Shown here: in pieces, positions 18,776 through 27,801 of the stretch | Numbering within the stretch: position 1 is the first letter of the stretch | Layout: each line of letters starts with the position of its first letter | Source: Microbacteriaceae bacterium MWH-Ta3 | GTDB lineage: Bacteria; Actinomycetota; Actinomycetes; Actinomycetales; Microbacteriaceae | Direction of reading: 5' to 3' | NCBI GenBank assembly: GCA_003053925.1 | Contig: QBKD01000001.1 | Location: 682,001 to 746,000 of the forward strand | DNA length: 64,000 nucleotides | Notes under the pieces: model-generated | Told to the model about the DNA's origin: nothing | The model's input: only the letters and a program-made list of their open reading frames with translations | The model's database searches: none | Made by a program: the position numbers and the translations under genes

Positions 18776-20080
18776 TTATGCCAAATCCGGCGGCGGCGAT
18801 ACGACGTGTGACAGCTGGGTGATGTCGGGAATCTTGGGGTGAAAGGTCTCGATGAGTTCCGATTCCTGACGAATGACTTCGGACAGGCGGCGAACTCCCT
18901 CGTGAATCGCCTCCGGAGTCGGGTAACAGAAGGCCAACCGAATGTGCGAGCGACCCATTCCATTCGTGTAGAACGCGGTTCCTGGGGTGTACGCGACCAA
19001 TTCGGTGACGGCGCGAGGCAACATCGCCTTGGAATCGAGGTACTCCGGAAGCGTCAGCCACACATAAAAGCCGCCGTTGGGCTCGGTGCGGTGGTACCCG
19101 GGCAAAAATTCGTCCAACGCCGACAGCATTGCGTCGCGGCGATCGCGATACAGGCCACGGAAGACATCAATTTGCGCCTGCCAATCCGAAGTCGCCAAGT
19201 AATCGCTGATCACCATCTGCGTCAACGCGCTCGGGCACAGAATTGCGGATTCCGCCGCCAGAACCAGCTTCTCTCGAATTGCGTGAGGCGCCAGAGCCCA
19301 TCCCACGCGGAAACCGGGCGCAAACATCTTCGAGAATGACCCCAAATAGACAATGCCGTCTTCGTCAATAGACCGCATCGCGGCGGGCGACGGGGTGTCG
19401 AACCACAGCAGACCGTAGGGGTTGTCCTCGATTATCAGAATCTTGTGGCGCTTCGCGATTTCAATCAATCGCGGACGACGTTCCGCCGACAGCGTGACCC
19501 CCGACGGATTCTGGAAGTTGGGAATGAGGTAGAGGAACTTCATGGGCTTGCCATCAGCCCGCGCCACCGCAATTGCTTCCTCGAGCGCCTCGGGAATCAT
19601 GCCCGATTCATCGGTCTCGACATGGCGAACATCGGCCTGATAGGACCGGAAAATTCCGAGAGCGCCCAGATAACTGGGCGATTCCGCGAACACCACATCG
19701 CCGTCGTCAATGAACAGTTTGGTGATGAGGTCCAGCGCCTGCTGCGAACCCGTCGTGATCACGATGTTATTCGCGCTGGCCTCGATGCCCTCCAGAGCAC
19801 ATACCTCGAGGATCTGCTCGCGCAGCATGGGCAAACCCTGACCCGAACCGTACTGCAGCGCAGCAGCACCCTGCTCGCGCATGACCTTGTTCATGGTCTC
19901 GGTAATGGAATCCAGCGGAAGCGCGGAAACGGCGGGCATTCCGCCCGCAAGCGATACCACCTCGGGGCGTGACGCGACCGCAAACAGTGCGCGAACTTCG
20001 CTTGCGCTCAGTCCTGACGTGCGCTGGGCGTAATGGCCATGCCAATCGTCGAGGGTGGTTCCCCCTGCGCCGAGTACCAC
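18776..20080 (-). CDS. PLP-dependent aminotransferase, class I/II fold
   Basis: A 434-residue fold-type I aminotransferase. The PLP lysine is Lys251 in LGSFSKMFAPGFRVGW. NPSG (191-194), IIEDNPYG (217-223) and the QYGSGQGLPMLREQI segment place it with the MocR-like/LysN (2-aminoadipate or branched-chain) aminotransferases. There is no N-terminal GntR domain. The substrate is not identifiable. The GTG at 20080 lies 6 nt after trxA. The order trxB-trxA-aminotransferase-ddl on one strand suggests co-transcription; a link to wall amino acids such as D-Ala precursors is possible but only inferred. Confidence 0.88.
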   Translation of the reverse strand: MVLGAGGTTLDDWHGHYAQRTSGLSASEVRALFAVASRPEVVSLAGGMPAVSALPLDSITETMNKVMREQGAAALQYGSGQGLPMLREQILEVCALEGIEASANNIVITTGSQQALDLITKLFIDDGDVVFAESPSYLGALGIFRSYQADVRHVETDESGMIPEALEEAIAVARADGKPMKFLYLIPNFQNPSGVTLSAERRPRLIEIAKRHKILIIEDNPYGLLWFDTPSPAAMRSIDEDGIVYLGSFSKMFAPGFRVGWALAPHAIREKLVLAAESAILCPSALTQMVISDYLATSDWQAQIDVFRGLYRDRRDAMLSALDEFLPGYHRTEPNGGFYVWLTLPEYLDSKAMLPRAVTELVAYTPGTAFYTNGMGRSHIRLAFCYPTPEAIHEGVRRLSEVIRQESELIETFHPKIPDITQLSHVVSPPPDLA

Positions 20081-20086
20081 GGCGCC

Positions 20087-20413
20087 TTAGCCGATAAAGT
20101 CAGCGAGATCCGCTTCAAGAGCGGGTCGCGGCTTTGCACCGGTGATCGACTTCACAACCTCGCCACCCTTGAACACCTTCATGGCCGGAATGTTCATGAT
20201 GTTGTATTCAGCAGCAAGTTCGGGGAAATCATCGACGTTCAGCTTCACGATGTCGATCTTGTCGGCATGAGCTTCGGCGATTGCGTCAAGAATCGGCGAT
20301 ACGGCGCGGCACGGACCACACCAGGGCGCCCAGAAGTCAACGATGACAGGCTTTTCGTTCTGCAGAACCTCGGCGGCGAAGGTGGCGTCGGTTACATCGC
20401 GGGCGGCACTCAT
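20087..20413 (-). CDS. trxA: thioredoxin
   Basis: A 108-residue thioredoxin with the active site WCGPC (residues 31-35) in VIVDFWAPWCGPCRAVSP, the cis-proline segment NIPAMKVFKGGE and the usual C-terminal helix. It is a cytoplasmic disulfide reductant fed by thioredoxin reductase, encoded immediately upstream on the same strand with a 39-nt gap. ATG at 20413 follows AGAGGACAG. Confidence 0.96.
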   Translation of the reverse strand: MSAARDVTDATFAAEVLQNEKPVIVDFWAPWCGPCRAVSPILDAIAEAHADKIDIVKLNVDDFPELAAEYNIMNIPAMKVFKGGEVVKSITGAKPRPALEADLADFIG

Positions 20414-20452
20414 GGTCTGTCCTCTCGTTGGTGTGTTGAGTCTAGCGAATGA

Positions 20453-21373
20453 TTAGTGGGCGGATTCCAGGTAATGCTGGGCATCCAGTGCCGCAACGGC
20501 GCCACTACCGGCGGCCGTGATGGCCTGGCGATACGTGGGGTCAATGACGTCGCCAGCGGCAAAAACACCCGCAAGGTTGGTGCGCGAGCTGCGGCCGTCA
20601 ACAGCGACCGTTCCCGCCTCGGTCAATGTCACCGTGTCGGCGAACAGTGCCGTACGAGGATCGGCACCAATGGCAACAAATAGGCCGTCAATTGCAAGCT
20701 CACGTGTGGATCCGTCCGTTTCGGTCAGGGTAATCCCCGACACGGCATCCGTGCCCTGAATACCCGTGACCGTTACGCCGGTGACGAACTCGATTTTCGC
20801 GTCAGCCTTGGCGCGCGAAAGCATTGCGGGCGAGGCGCGGAAGTTATCGCTTCGGTGCAACAGGTACACCTTGTCGGCGAAACGAGTGAGGAACGTGGCC
20901 TCTTCCATCGCCGAGTCGCCACCACCCACAACAGCAACGGTGCGCTTACGGAAGAACGCGCCATCGCAGGTTGCGCACCAAGAGACACCAAAACCGCTGA
21001 GTCGCGCCTCGTCGTCAAGACCCAAGCGGCGGTATTCGCTGCCGGTGGACAAAATCACGGCGCGAGCTTCCAGTACATCGCCGTTTCCCAGGGTGACCTT
21101 CTTAACGGGGCCCTCGAGTTCAACGCTGACGGCGTCGTCAAAAATCAATTCGGCACCGAAGCGCTCGGCCTGTGCCTGCATGTTCATCATGAGTTCGGGA
21201 CCCATGACGCCCTCGGGGAAGCCGGGGAAGTTATCGACTTCGGTGGTTTTCATCAGATCGCCGCCCATCTCGACGCTTGAGGTGATGACAACGGGCTTCA
21301 GGTCGGCACGTGCAGCGTAAATTGCTGCGGTGTAACCAGCAGGTCCAGAACCAATAATGATGAGATCGCGCAC
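20453..21373 (-). CDS. trxB: thioredoxin-disulfide reductase
   Basis: A 306-residue FAD/NADPH enzyme that reduces thioredoxin. The FAD motif is GSGPAGYTAA (8-17), the redox-active disulfide is CATC (Cys133 and Cys136) and the NADPH-binding motif is GGGDSAMEEA (150-159). The C-terminal GVFAAGDVIDPTYRQAITAAGSG is the second FAD motif. I chose GTG 21373 because AAAGGA lies 6 nt before it. The frame extends 10 codons further without a ribosome site. Confidence 0.95.
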   Translation of the reverse strand: MRDLIIIGSGPAGYTAAIYAARADLKPVVITSSVEMGGDLMKTTEVDNFPGFPEGVMGPELMMNMQAQAERFGAELIFDDAVSVELEGPVKKVTLGNGDVLEARAVILSTGSEYRRLGLDDEARLSGFGVSWCATCDGAFFRKRTVAVVGGGDSAMEEATFLTRFADKVYLLHRSDNFRASPAMLSRAKADAKIEFVTGVTVTGIQGTDAVSGITLTETDGSTRELAIDGLFVAIGADPRTALFADTVTLTEAGTVAVDGRSSRTNLAGVFAAGDVIDPTYRQAITAAGSGAVAALDAQHYLESAH

Positions 21374-21453
21374 AGCGAATCCTTTCGACGCAGAGTCAAT
21401 CAAAGTTTACGGTGCAGTATTCCCGCCGGAGTTCGACTGTGACGCGCGATGAC

Positions 21454-23067
21454 TTATCGACCGCGAATTCCCGACAACATCACCCGAATATGGGGGTCGC
21501 GCACGAGCAGCAACGATCCCACATAGGCAGCCATCATGACGAGCCCGGCGACAACAAGTGCGATGAGGGTGCTGGCCATCGACTGAAGTCCCCAGCCGAA
21601 CTCGGAATATCCGCCCAGAAAGTACATCGCGATGATGCCCGCGCCGGTTGCAGGAATCGAGGCCAGCGCAAAGCGCCCGAATGCGGATACCATTTGGTTT
21701 CCCCCAAGGCGCCCGAGGCGGCGCCGAAGTACAACGACAAGAAGAACCGCTTGAATTGTGCCCACAACGCTGGTCAATACGGCGATTCCGACCGCAATCT
21801 GCGCAGGGTCCGTCATGGACAGGAGAAGTGCACCGACGATGAAGACGCCCGAGTGAACCGCCTGAATAAAGAAGGGCGTGCGGGTATCTTCCAGCGCATA
21901 GAACACACGCTGCAGCACGAATACAACACTGAAAGGCACGAGGCCGAGTGCGAAGCCACCCAGAACCCAGGCCATGCCCTGAATGCTGGGGAACGAGCCT
22001 CCGAAAATCGCGGCCATTGGAAGAGCGAGTACGAGAATGGCAACCGATGCAATCACCATGAAGAGACCGATGCGCGACAGCGACTCCCGAATATCACCGA
22101 TGAGCGAATCGAGGCGGTTGTCGCGGACATCGGCACTCATTCGGGTGAAATACGCGGTCGCCAATGACACGGTGGCAACCGAGTGCGGGAGCATGAAGAT
22201 TAGCCACGAGAAGCGCAACACCGCGAGCGACGGCTCGCCCGAACCCGCGGCAATCGAGGCTACGTTCGTTTGGACAATCCCCGCAATTTGCGTGAGAACG
22301 ATCATGCCGAACGTCCACCCCGCCAGTCGCGTGGCGTGACCGAGCCCCACACCGCGGAACGCAAAGTCGGGCCGGAAGTTCACGCCGGCCCGGCGAAGGA
22401 AGACAAACAGGATGCCCGCCTGCGTTGCGACACCCAAAGTCGCACTGCCGGCCAACACGCTGATCGCGAGAGGGCTCCATGCCGCCGAATCGGTGACATC
22501 GCCCGTGAAGACCATTCCCAGCACAATCATTCCCACAATGGCAACGATGTTGTTGAGTGCGGGCGCCCAGGTGAAGGGGCCGAATACGCCGCGTGCATTG
22601 AGAACCTCGCCCAGAAGCGAATACACCGCGTAAAAGAGGACCTGGGGTAGACACCACCACGCGAATGCGGTGGCCAACGCGATGTCGTTTCCCGTGAAAC
22701 CACCCTGGCCTGCTTGTCCGGCGTAGAGCGCCACGAGTGCGGGTGCCGCGAGCGTCGCCACCACGGTAACACCGCCAAAAACACTAAAACCTAGGGTCAG
22801 AAGCTTATTTATGTACCGAGCGCCACCGTCGTCATGCATGCTGGCCCGCACAATCTGAGGAACCAGCACGGCACTCAGAATCCCGCCGGCAACAATGGCG
22901 TACACGTTATTGGGAAGCTGATTTGCCAAAGCAAAGGTGTCGGCACCTGCACCAACCGTCCCCAGAGTTTGGGCCAAGACCACGGCGCTGATGAACCCCA
23001 GCACTCGGGACACAACAGTTCCCGAGGCAAGAATCAGGCTTGACCGACCGATGTGGCCGTTGCTCAT
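21454..23067 (-). CDS. murJ: lipid II flippase MurJ
   Basis: A 537-residue polytopic membrane protein (about 14 helices) of the MOP exporter superfamily. The N-terminus ILASGTVVSRVLGFISAVVLA and the AFALANQLPNNVYAIVAGG-like segment are characteristic of MurJ/MviN. MurJ moves lipid II across the membrane for peptidoglycan synthesis. The long cytosolic pseudokinase extension of mycobacterial MviN is missing. The start overlaps the DUF6049 gene by 4 nt (ATGA), so the two are translationally coupled, the conserved actinobacterial pairing. Confidence 0.93.
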   Translation of the reverse strand: MSNGHIGRSSLILASGTVVSRVLGFISAVVLAQTLGTVGAGADTFALANQLPNNVYAIVAGGILSAVLVPQIVRASMHDDGGARYINKLLTLGFSVFGGVTVVATLAAPALVALYAGQAGQGGFTGNDIALATAFAWWCLPQVLFYAVYSLLGEVLNARGVFGPFTWAPALNNIVAIVGMIVLGMVFTGDVTDSAAWSPLAISVLAGSATLGVATQAGILFVFLRRAGVNFRPDFAFRGVGLGHATRLAGWTFGMIVLTQIAGIVQTNVASIAAGSGEPSLAVLRFSWLIFMLPHSVATVSLATAYFTRMSADVRDNRLDSLIGDIRESLSRIGLFMVIASVAILVLALPMAAIFGGSFPSIQGMAWVLGGFALGLVPFSVVFVLQRVFYALEDTRTPFFIQAVHSGVFIVGALLLSMTDPAQIAVGIAVLTSVVGTIQAVLLVVVLRRRLGRLGGNQMVSAFGRFALASIPATGAGIIAMYFLGGYSEFGWGLQSMASTLIALVVAGLVMMAAYVGSLLLVRDPHIRVMLSGIRGR

Positions 23068-24509
23068 GCGGCCACCCTGCGGCGGCGCACGGTTCGCACG
23101 ACGCCCAGTCCCAAAATTGTCACGACGACGACGCTAAACGAGACCAACGTCATGGCCTCCCATTGTGCCGCGACGGTGATGTCAAATCGTGCGACCGATG
23201 CCAGAGGAACACCCTCGGGCGTGCGCAGGTCCATCTCGAGTTGCGCGGAGCCATTGGACACGACCTGTAGCGGAACCGTCACTTGGGTGCTGGAATTACC
23301 GGGGATGGTCACCAACTGCGTGGCATCGGTCACCGTCACAATTCCCGAGGTGGACCGAACCTGCAGATTCACGGTGACGGGAGTTGCGTGGTCGTTGATC
23401 AACGTCACGGGGAACGCCGCCTGGCTGGCAAGAACCGTGTAGGCGCTGGCCGGATTGATGCTGACTGCACGTTCCGCGTGAATGCTGGTGGCGACGAAGT
23501 CGGTGACCCGCGACTCGAATCCGGCGATGCGTGTGGTCGAGGCCAGGGCAGAAAGCGCGCGAATACGTGGATACAGCAGAACCGTCGAGTCTTCGCCCAT
23601 CGTCGAGATGGACCGATCCTTGCGGAATCGAGTGAACGCTTCGGCTAAAGCCGCGTCGCCGTCGAATGAGACGACAGGAAGCGCGTTGGTGAGTTCACGC
23701 ACGGGCAGGCTGGCAACGGGTTCGATTGTGACCGACTCGTCGTGTGCAAGAACGCGCAACAGCGCTTCGGCGCGACCGAGGTCCAGTTGGGTAGGCGACA
23801 GTGCAAACCAGGTGGGAACATTCCGTCCCGTTGCTGCGAGGGACGCGGCGGTCACCGAAATATTGGCGGTCGAACCTTCCGCCGTTGCCGCCGAGGCGCG
23901 GGCCGAGGCCGCCGACGACAGCACGTGGCGCTCGCCGGAGTACACGGCATCGCTGATCAGCACCCGCTGATATCCCAGTCCAGATAACACCTCCGCGGTA
24001 TCCGCGGGAAGCGAGGATTCCGACAGCCAGCCCGTGATGTCGATGGCCGAAACTCCCGAGGCGCCCGCCAATTCCTCGGCAGTGACTCGATTTGCGTCGT
24101 CATCGGCGGCCAACACCAAAGGATCGCCGTTGGACCAGGGCAGGAGTACCAGGTTGGGTTCGGTGATCATCCGGGTGTGCCAGGCCAGCACGTCGGCCGG
24201 GGCAGTGTCACCCAGAGCCGTGATACTTGCGGAGATACGCGAATCAAGGGCGACCGTCACGTCGTATTTCTCGACTAGTTCGAGGAAGTGCGCAAGCCGC
24301 CCGCCCGGCGCAACCGCCTCGGTTAGCTCGTCGAGTGTCAGCAAATCCCCGCCGGCCGCAACGGTGACGGGCAAAACGATACCGAGCGTAGAGTCCGTTG
24401 CTGTCGCGGCACCCGAAGGCACACCAGTGGCCACGGTGACGGCGCCGATAATGGCCGCGGAAACCGCGACGCGGGCGAACAATCCCGAGCGCGAAACGAC
24501 CTTCGACAT
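23064..24509 (-). CDS. secreted, membrane-anchored DUF6049-type protein
   Basis: A 481-residue protein with a signal peptide at about residues 1-30 (LFARVAVSAAIIGAVTVATGVPSGAAT), a long extracytoplasmic region and a single C-terminal helix (AMTLVSFSVVVVTILGLGVV) followed by RTVRRRRVAA. The position directly before murJ with a 4-nt overlap, and the FPVTLINDHATPVTVNLQV beta-domain, fit DUF6049 proteins such as the one preceding mviN in mycobacteria. It is shorter than most relatives I know. Function is unknown; a role around MurJ at the outer face is inferred. The start ATG 24509 has TAGACT 7 nt upstream and no ribosome site. Confidence 0.75.
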   Translation of the reverse strand: MSKVVSRSGLFARVAVSAAIIGAVTVATGVPSGAATATDSTLGIVLPVTVAAGGDLLTLDELTEAVAPGGRLAHFLELVEKYDVTVALDSRISASITALGDTAPADVLAWHTRMITEPNLVLLPWSNGDPLVLAADDDANRVTAEELAGASGVSAIDITGWLSESSLPADTAEVLSGLGYQRVLISDAVYSGERHVLSSAASARASAATAEGSTANISVTAASLAATGRNVPTWFALSPTQLDLGRAEALLRVLAHDESVTIEPVASLPVRELTNALPVVSFDGDAALAEAFTRFRKDRSISTMGEDSTVLLYPRIRALSALASTTRIAGFESRVTDFVATSIHAERAVSINPASAYTVLASQAAFPVTLINDHATPVTVNLQVRSTSGIVTVTDATQLVTIPGNSSTQVTVPLQVVSNGSAQLEMDLRTPEGVPLASVARFDITVAAQWEAMTLVSFSVVVVTILGLGVVRTVRRRRVAA

Positions 24510-24516
24510 GCTGGTA

Positions 24517-24526
24517 AGTCTAGACT
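24517..24526. promoter_or_regulatory. shared palindromic -10 for divergent DUF6049 and cca genes
   Basis: The 10-bp palindrome AGTCTAGACT reads TAGACT on both strands. On the minus strand it is 7 nt before ATG 24509; on the plus strand it is 8 nt before ATG 24535. The whole intergenic space is only 25 bp and neither gene has a ribosome site, so both should be leaderless and driven from one element. Confidence 0.65.
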
Positions 24527-24534
24527 GTGGCGAT

Positions 24535-25965
24535 ATGAAGAGCGTGGCGGATGCGGTGGAATACCTCACGACCCGTTCGACCGAAGAGCCACTGAAATCC
24601 CTGTCTGAACGCTTCGCTGCCGCAGGTTTCGAACTGGCACTTGTCGGCGGACCGGTGCGTGATGCGTTTCTTGGCCGCGCCATCTCGGATCTCGATCTCA
24701 CGACGAACGCACGACCCGACGATATTCTGGCCATTGTCGGCCCCATCGCCGAGGCCACCTGGGACGTGGGGCGCGAGTTCGGCACCATTGCGGCACGAAT
24801 TCATGGGCAGCCCGTCGAAATCACAACCTATCGAGCCGATTTATACGACGGCAAGACGCGCAAACCCGAGGTCACCTTTGGCGACACCATCGAAGGTGAT
24901 CTTCTGCGCCGCGACTTCACCATGAACGCCATGGCGCTGACGCTGCCTGATTTGCGCCTGGTTGACCCCAGCGGCGGACTCACCGATCTGTTGGAGGGCG
25001 TTCTGCGCACCCCCGGCCCTGCCGTCAATTCGTTTGCCGACGATCCGCTGCGCATGATGCGTGCGGCGCGTTTCCTGTCGCAACTTGCGGTCGAGCCTCA
25101 TACGGATGTGGTCGAGGCGATGACGGCGGACGCCGCGACGATCGAGAACATTTCGGCGGAACGTGTGCGCGATGAACTAGTGAAGTTGCTGGCCACCGCA
25201 CACCCCGAACCGGGCATTCGGCTTCTGGTCGATACGGGAATTGCCGATCGCGTCATTCCGGAAATTCCCGCGCTGAAGCTGCAGGTGGACGAACACGCAC
25301 ACCATAAAGATGTGTACGAACACACCATCACCGTGGTCAACCAGTACATCGAGATCGAGCAGGCCCGGCATGGTGCCTCGAATCCCGATATCGCTGGCCG
25401 CTTGGCCGCATTGCTGCACGACTGCGGCAAGCCCGCAACGAAACGCGTCGAGGCCGGCGGCGCGGTTAGTTTTTATCATCACGATGTCGTGGGGGCAAAG
25501 ATCGCGAAGAAGCGCCTGGTTGCGCTGCGATTCGACAACGACACCATCGATCGCGTGACCCACCTGATCGAGCACCACCTGCGGTTCTTTGGGTACAGCG
25601 ATTCCTCGTGGACCGATTCCGCTGTGCGCCGGTACGTGCGCGATGCAGGCGAAGGCCTGGAACAATTGCATATTCTTACGCGCGCCGACGTCACCACCCG
25701 CAATCGGCGCAAAGCCGAGAAACTCAGTGCGGCGTATGACGACCTCGAACGTCGTATTGCGGAAATCCGCGAACGCGAGGAGCTCGATTCGATTCGCCCC
25801 GACCTGAACGGCGAGCAAATTATGGCCATTCTCGAGGTGGGACCCGGGCGCATTGTGGGCGACGCGTATCGCTTCCTGCTGGAGTTGCGCCTGGACGAGG
25901 GGCCGCTGGACGCCTCCGAGGCGGAACGCCGTCTGCGCGACTGGGCCGCTTCCCGCTTGTCTTAA
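24535..25965 (+). CDS. cca: CCA tRNA nucleotidyltransferase
   Basis: A 476-residue enzyme that adds or repairs the 3' CCA of tRNAs. The nucleotidyltransferase motif LVGGPVRDAFLGR with the DLDLTTNA metal site is at residues 37-58, and RRDFTMNAMAL follows. The C-terminal half has an HD phosphohydrolase-type domain (AALLHDCGKP at about 290, and HHDVVGA). The two tRNAs in this window do not encode CCA, so the activity is needed. The frame is open far upstream inside the divergent gene; I take ATG 24535 because of the TAGACT promoter hexamer just before it. Confidence 0.94.
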   Translation: MKSVADAVEYLTTRSTEEPLKSLSERFAAAGFELALVGGPVRDAFLGRAISDLDLTTNARPDDILAIVGPIAEATWDVGREFGTIAARIHGQPVEITTYRADLYDGKTRKPEVTFGDTIEGDLLRRDFTMNAMALTLPDLRLVDPSGGLTDLLEGVLRTPGPAVNSFADDPLRMMRAARFLSQLAVEPHTDVVEAMTADAATIENISAERVRDELVKLLATAHPEPGIRLLVDTGIADRVIPEIPALKLQVDEHAHHKDVYEHTITVVNQYIEIEQARHGASNPDIAGRLAALLHDCGKPATKRVEAGGAVSFYHHDVVGAKIAKKRLVALRFDNDTIDRVTHLIEHHLRFFGYSDSSWTDSAVRRYVRDAGEGLEQLHILTRADVTTRNRRKAEKLSAAYDDLERRIAEIREREELDSIRPDLNGEQIMAILEVGPGRIVGDAYRFLLELRLDEGPLDASEAERRLRDWAASRLS

Positions 25966-26028
25966 GGCCCCAAGCCCTGTAACCTTGGAAAGTTGCGCCT
26001 CGTGTGCAACGAAGTACTGATGTTAACC

Positions 26029-26059
26029 CTCCTGCTACAGAACGTCTGTAGCCGCTGAG
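26029..26059 (+). promoter_or_regulatory. candidate S6:S18-binding leader of rpsF
   Basis: GCTACAGA (26034-26041) and TCTGTAGC (26045-26052) form an 8-bp hairpin with loop ACG. An outer CTC/GAG stem leaves an internal loop with CCG at 26052-26054. A CCG in an internal loop of a hairpin before rpsF is the hallmark of the known S6:S18 autoregulatory leader. Base-pairing is read by eye only. Confidence 0.45.
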
Positions 26060-26080
26060 TCCAAAGGAGGTGGGTTATTT

Positions 26081-26419
26081 ATGCATCCTTATGAACTGAT
26101 GGTGATCCTCAACCCCGAGGTTGATGACCGCACTGTTCAGCCCAGCCTTGAGAAGTTCCTCACGGTTGTGACCAAAGATGGTGGTTCCGTCGACAAGCTC
26201 GACATCTGGGGCCGTCGCCGTCTTGCGTACGAAATCCAGAAGAAGTCGGAAGGCATCTACGCTGTGGTGAACTTCACCGCAGAGCCCGCGACCACTGCGG
26301 AACTCGAGCGCCAGCTTCGCCTGTCGGAGTCGGTCATGCGTACCAAGGTTCTTCGCGCTGATGAAGCAGTCGCACGCATTGCGTCGGCCGCAGCAGCAGC
26401 TGTAGCAGAAGCCGAGTAG
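26081..26419 (+). CDS. rpsF: 30S ribosomal protein S6
   Basis: A 112-residue S6 protein, starting [19 protein letters not shown], with the [23 protein letters not shown] core. The C-terminus is an alanine/glutamate-rich tail. It binds S18 in the platform of the small subunit. ATG 26081 follows the strong AAAGGAGG ribosome site. It heads the rpsF-ssb-rpsR-rplI operon and may be controlled by the upstream hairpin. Confidence 0.97.
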   Translation: MHPYELMVILNPEVDDRTVQPSLEKFLTVVTKDGGSVDKLDIWGRRRLAYEIQKKSEGIYAVVNFTAEPATTAELERQLRLSESVMRTKVLRADEAVARIASAAAAAVAEAE

Positions 26420-26423
26420 GGCC

Positions 26424-26921
26424 ATGGCGAACGACACGGTCATCACCGTTGTGGGCAACCTCACCGCTGACCCTGAGCTTCGCTTCACCCAGGGCGGTGT
26501 CGCAGTGGCCAATTTCACCATTGCGTCGACCCCTCGCACTTTCGATCGCGCGAGCAACGAATGGAAAGACGGCGAGCCGCTCTTCCTTCGTGCAAGCGTG
26601 TGGCGCGAATTTGCCGAGCACGTCGCCGGCTCGTTGTCGAAGGGTTCGCGCGTTCTTGCAACGGGCCGCCTGAAGCAGCGTTCCTACGAGACCAAAGAGG
26701 GCGAAAAGCGCACCTCGATTGAGCTCGAAATCGACGAAATCGGTCCCTCGCTCCGTTACGCAACTGCAAACGTTACGCGCAGTGTCGGTGGATCGTCGCC
26801 TCGTGGCGACTCGTCCGGGTGGGCTTCGCAGCCTGCTGGTGGCGACGCATGGGGTCAGCCCGCTGAAGCAGAGGCCTGGCCTGCTGCGAGCGAGTCGTAC
26901 CCCGACGACACTCCGTTCTAA
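26424..26921 (+). CDS. ssb: single-stranded DNA-binding protein
   Basis: A 165-residue SSB with an OB fold at residues 1-110 ([24 protein letters not shown] and [25 protein letters not shown]). A Gly/Ser/Trp/Pro-rich linker follows, then the acidic tip SYPDDTPF that recruits partner proteins such as DNA repair and primosome factors. It is 4 nt after rpsF in the ribosomal operon, the standard bacterial location. Confidence 0.97.
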   Translation: MANDTVITVVGNLTADPELRFTQGGVAVANFTIASTPRTFDRASNEWKDGEPLFLRASVWREFAEHVAGSLSKGSRVLATGRLKQRSYETKEGEKRTSIELEIDEIGPSLRYATANVTRSVGGSSPRGDSSGWASQPAGGDAWGQPAEAEAWPAASESYPDDTPF

Positions 26922-26947
26922 ACAACTTTCATTCAAAGGAAATCACT

Positions 26948-27208
26948 ATGGCTGGAAAAGCAAGCGGCGACCGCCGCAAGCCGCGCGTCGGTAAGGGAGC
27001 GAAGACCGCTGCCCCCGCACGCCCGATCAAGATTGACGTCATTGACTACAAGGACGTCGCAACTCTTCGTAAGTTCATCTCCGAGCGCGGCAAGATCCGT
27101 TCACGCCGTATTACCGGTGTGTCGGTTCAGGAGCAGCGCCTCATCGCCCGTGCAGTGAAGAACGCCCGTGAAATGGCACTTCTTCCCTACGCCGGTGCAG
27201 GACGATAG
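26948..27208 (+). CDS. rpsR: 30S ribosomal protein S18, zinc-free form
   Basis: An 86-residue S18 with the conserved core [50 protein letters not shown]. No cysteine is present, so it lacks the zinc-ribbon cysteines of C+ S18 proteins. The N-terminus is a basic, flexible [15 protein letters not shown] segment. The ATG follows AAAGGAAATCACT. It partners S6 on the 30S platform and is co-transcribed with it. Confidence 0.96.
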   Translation: MAGKASGDRRKPRVGKGAKTAAPARPIKIDVIDYKDVATLRKFISERGKIRSRRITGVSVQEQRLIARAVKNAREMALLPYAGAGR

Positions 27209-27217
27209 GGGAACATC

Positions 27218-27670
27218 ATGGCAAAGGTTATTCTGACCAACGAGGTTTCGGGACTGGGTTCAGCCGGCGACGTCGTTGACGTAAAGAACGGTTATGCCCG
27301 TAACTACCTTCTTCCCCAGGGCTTCGCTGTTGCGTGGACCCGCGGCGGCGAGAAGCAGGTTGCCGACATCAAGCAGGCTCGCGTTGCACGCGAACTCGCT
27401 TCGGTTGAAGACGCTCAGGCCCTGAAGGCCGCCATCGAGGCACAGACCGTCACGGTCCGCGTCAAGGCTGGCGCCGAGGGTCGTCTGTTCGGCTCGGTCA
27501 AGACCGGTGACATCGCTGACGCAATTCAGGCAGCGGGCATCGGATCGGTTGACAAGCGAACCATCGAAATTGCTGGTTCGATCAAGTCGACCGGCTCGTT
27601 CGAGGCGACCGTGAAGCTTCACGAAGGCGTCGTTGCGAACGTTTCGCTCAAGGTTGTTGCTGCAAAGTAA
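27218..27670 (+). CDS. rplI: 50S ribosomal protein L9
   Basis: A 150-residue two-domain L9. The N-terminal domain carries the signature [24 protein letters not shown], followed by a long connecting helix and a C-terminal domain with [17 protein letters not shown]. It binds 23S rRNA near L1 and affects reading-frame maintenance. It is the last gene of the rpsF-ssb-rpsR-rplI operon and is followed by a strong intrinsic terminator. Confidence 0.97.
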   Translation: MAKVILTNEVSGLGSAGDVVDVKNGYARNYLLPQGFAVAWTRGGEKQVADIKQARVARELASVEDAQALKAAIEAQTVTVRVKAGAEGRLFGSVKTGDIADAIQAAGIGSVDKRTIEIAGSIKSTGSFEATVKLHEGVVANVSLKVVAAK

Positions 27671-27687
27671 CGCCTGACACCAGGAAG

Positions 27688-27717
27688 GCCCGCAGAGGTT
27701 ACTCTGCGGGCTTTTTT
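27688..27717 (+). terminator. intrinsic terminator of the rpsF-rplI operon
   Basis: GCCCGCAGAG pairs perfectly with CTCTGCGGGC around a GTTA tetraloop and is followed by six T residues. Confidence 0.95.
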
Positions 27718-27801
27718 GTGCGAAATTCGACTACGTGAGTGCCATAATTCGAACTTAATACTGGGGACAAGTTAAAGGTTCAAGTACAACTCTAAACATT
27801 C

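Noticed and set aside
27735-27751. Motif GTGAGTG-N-CATAA-N-TCG shared with 31585-31601
   Set aside because: Fifteen of seventeen bases match in two intergenic regions, but by rough estimate several such matches are expected by chance in this much sequence.
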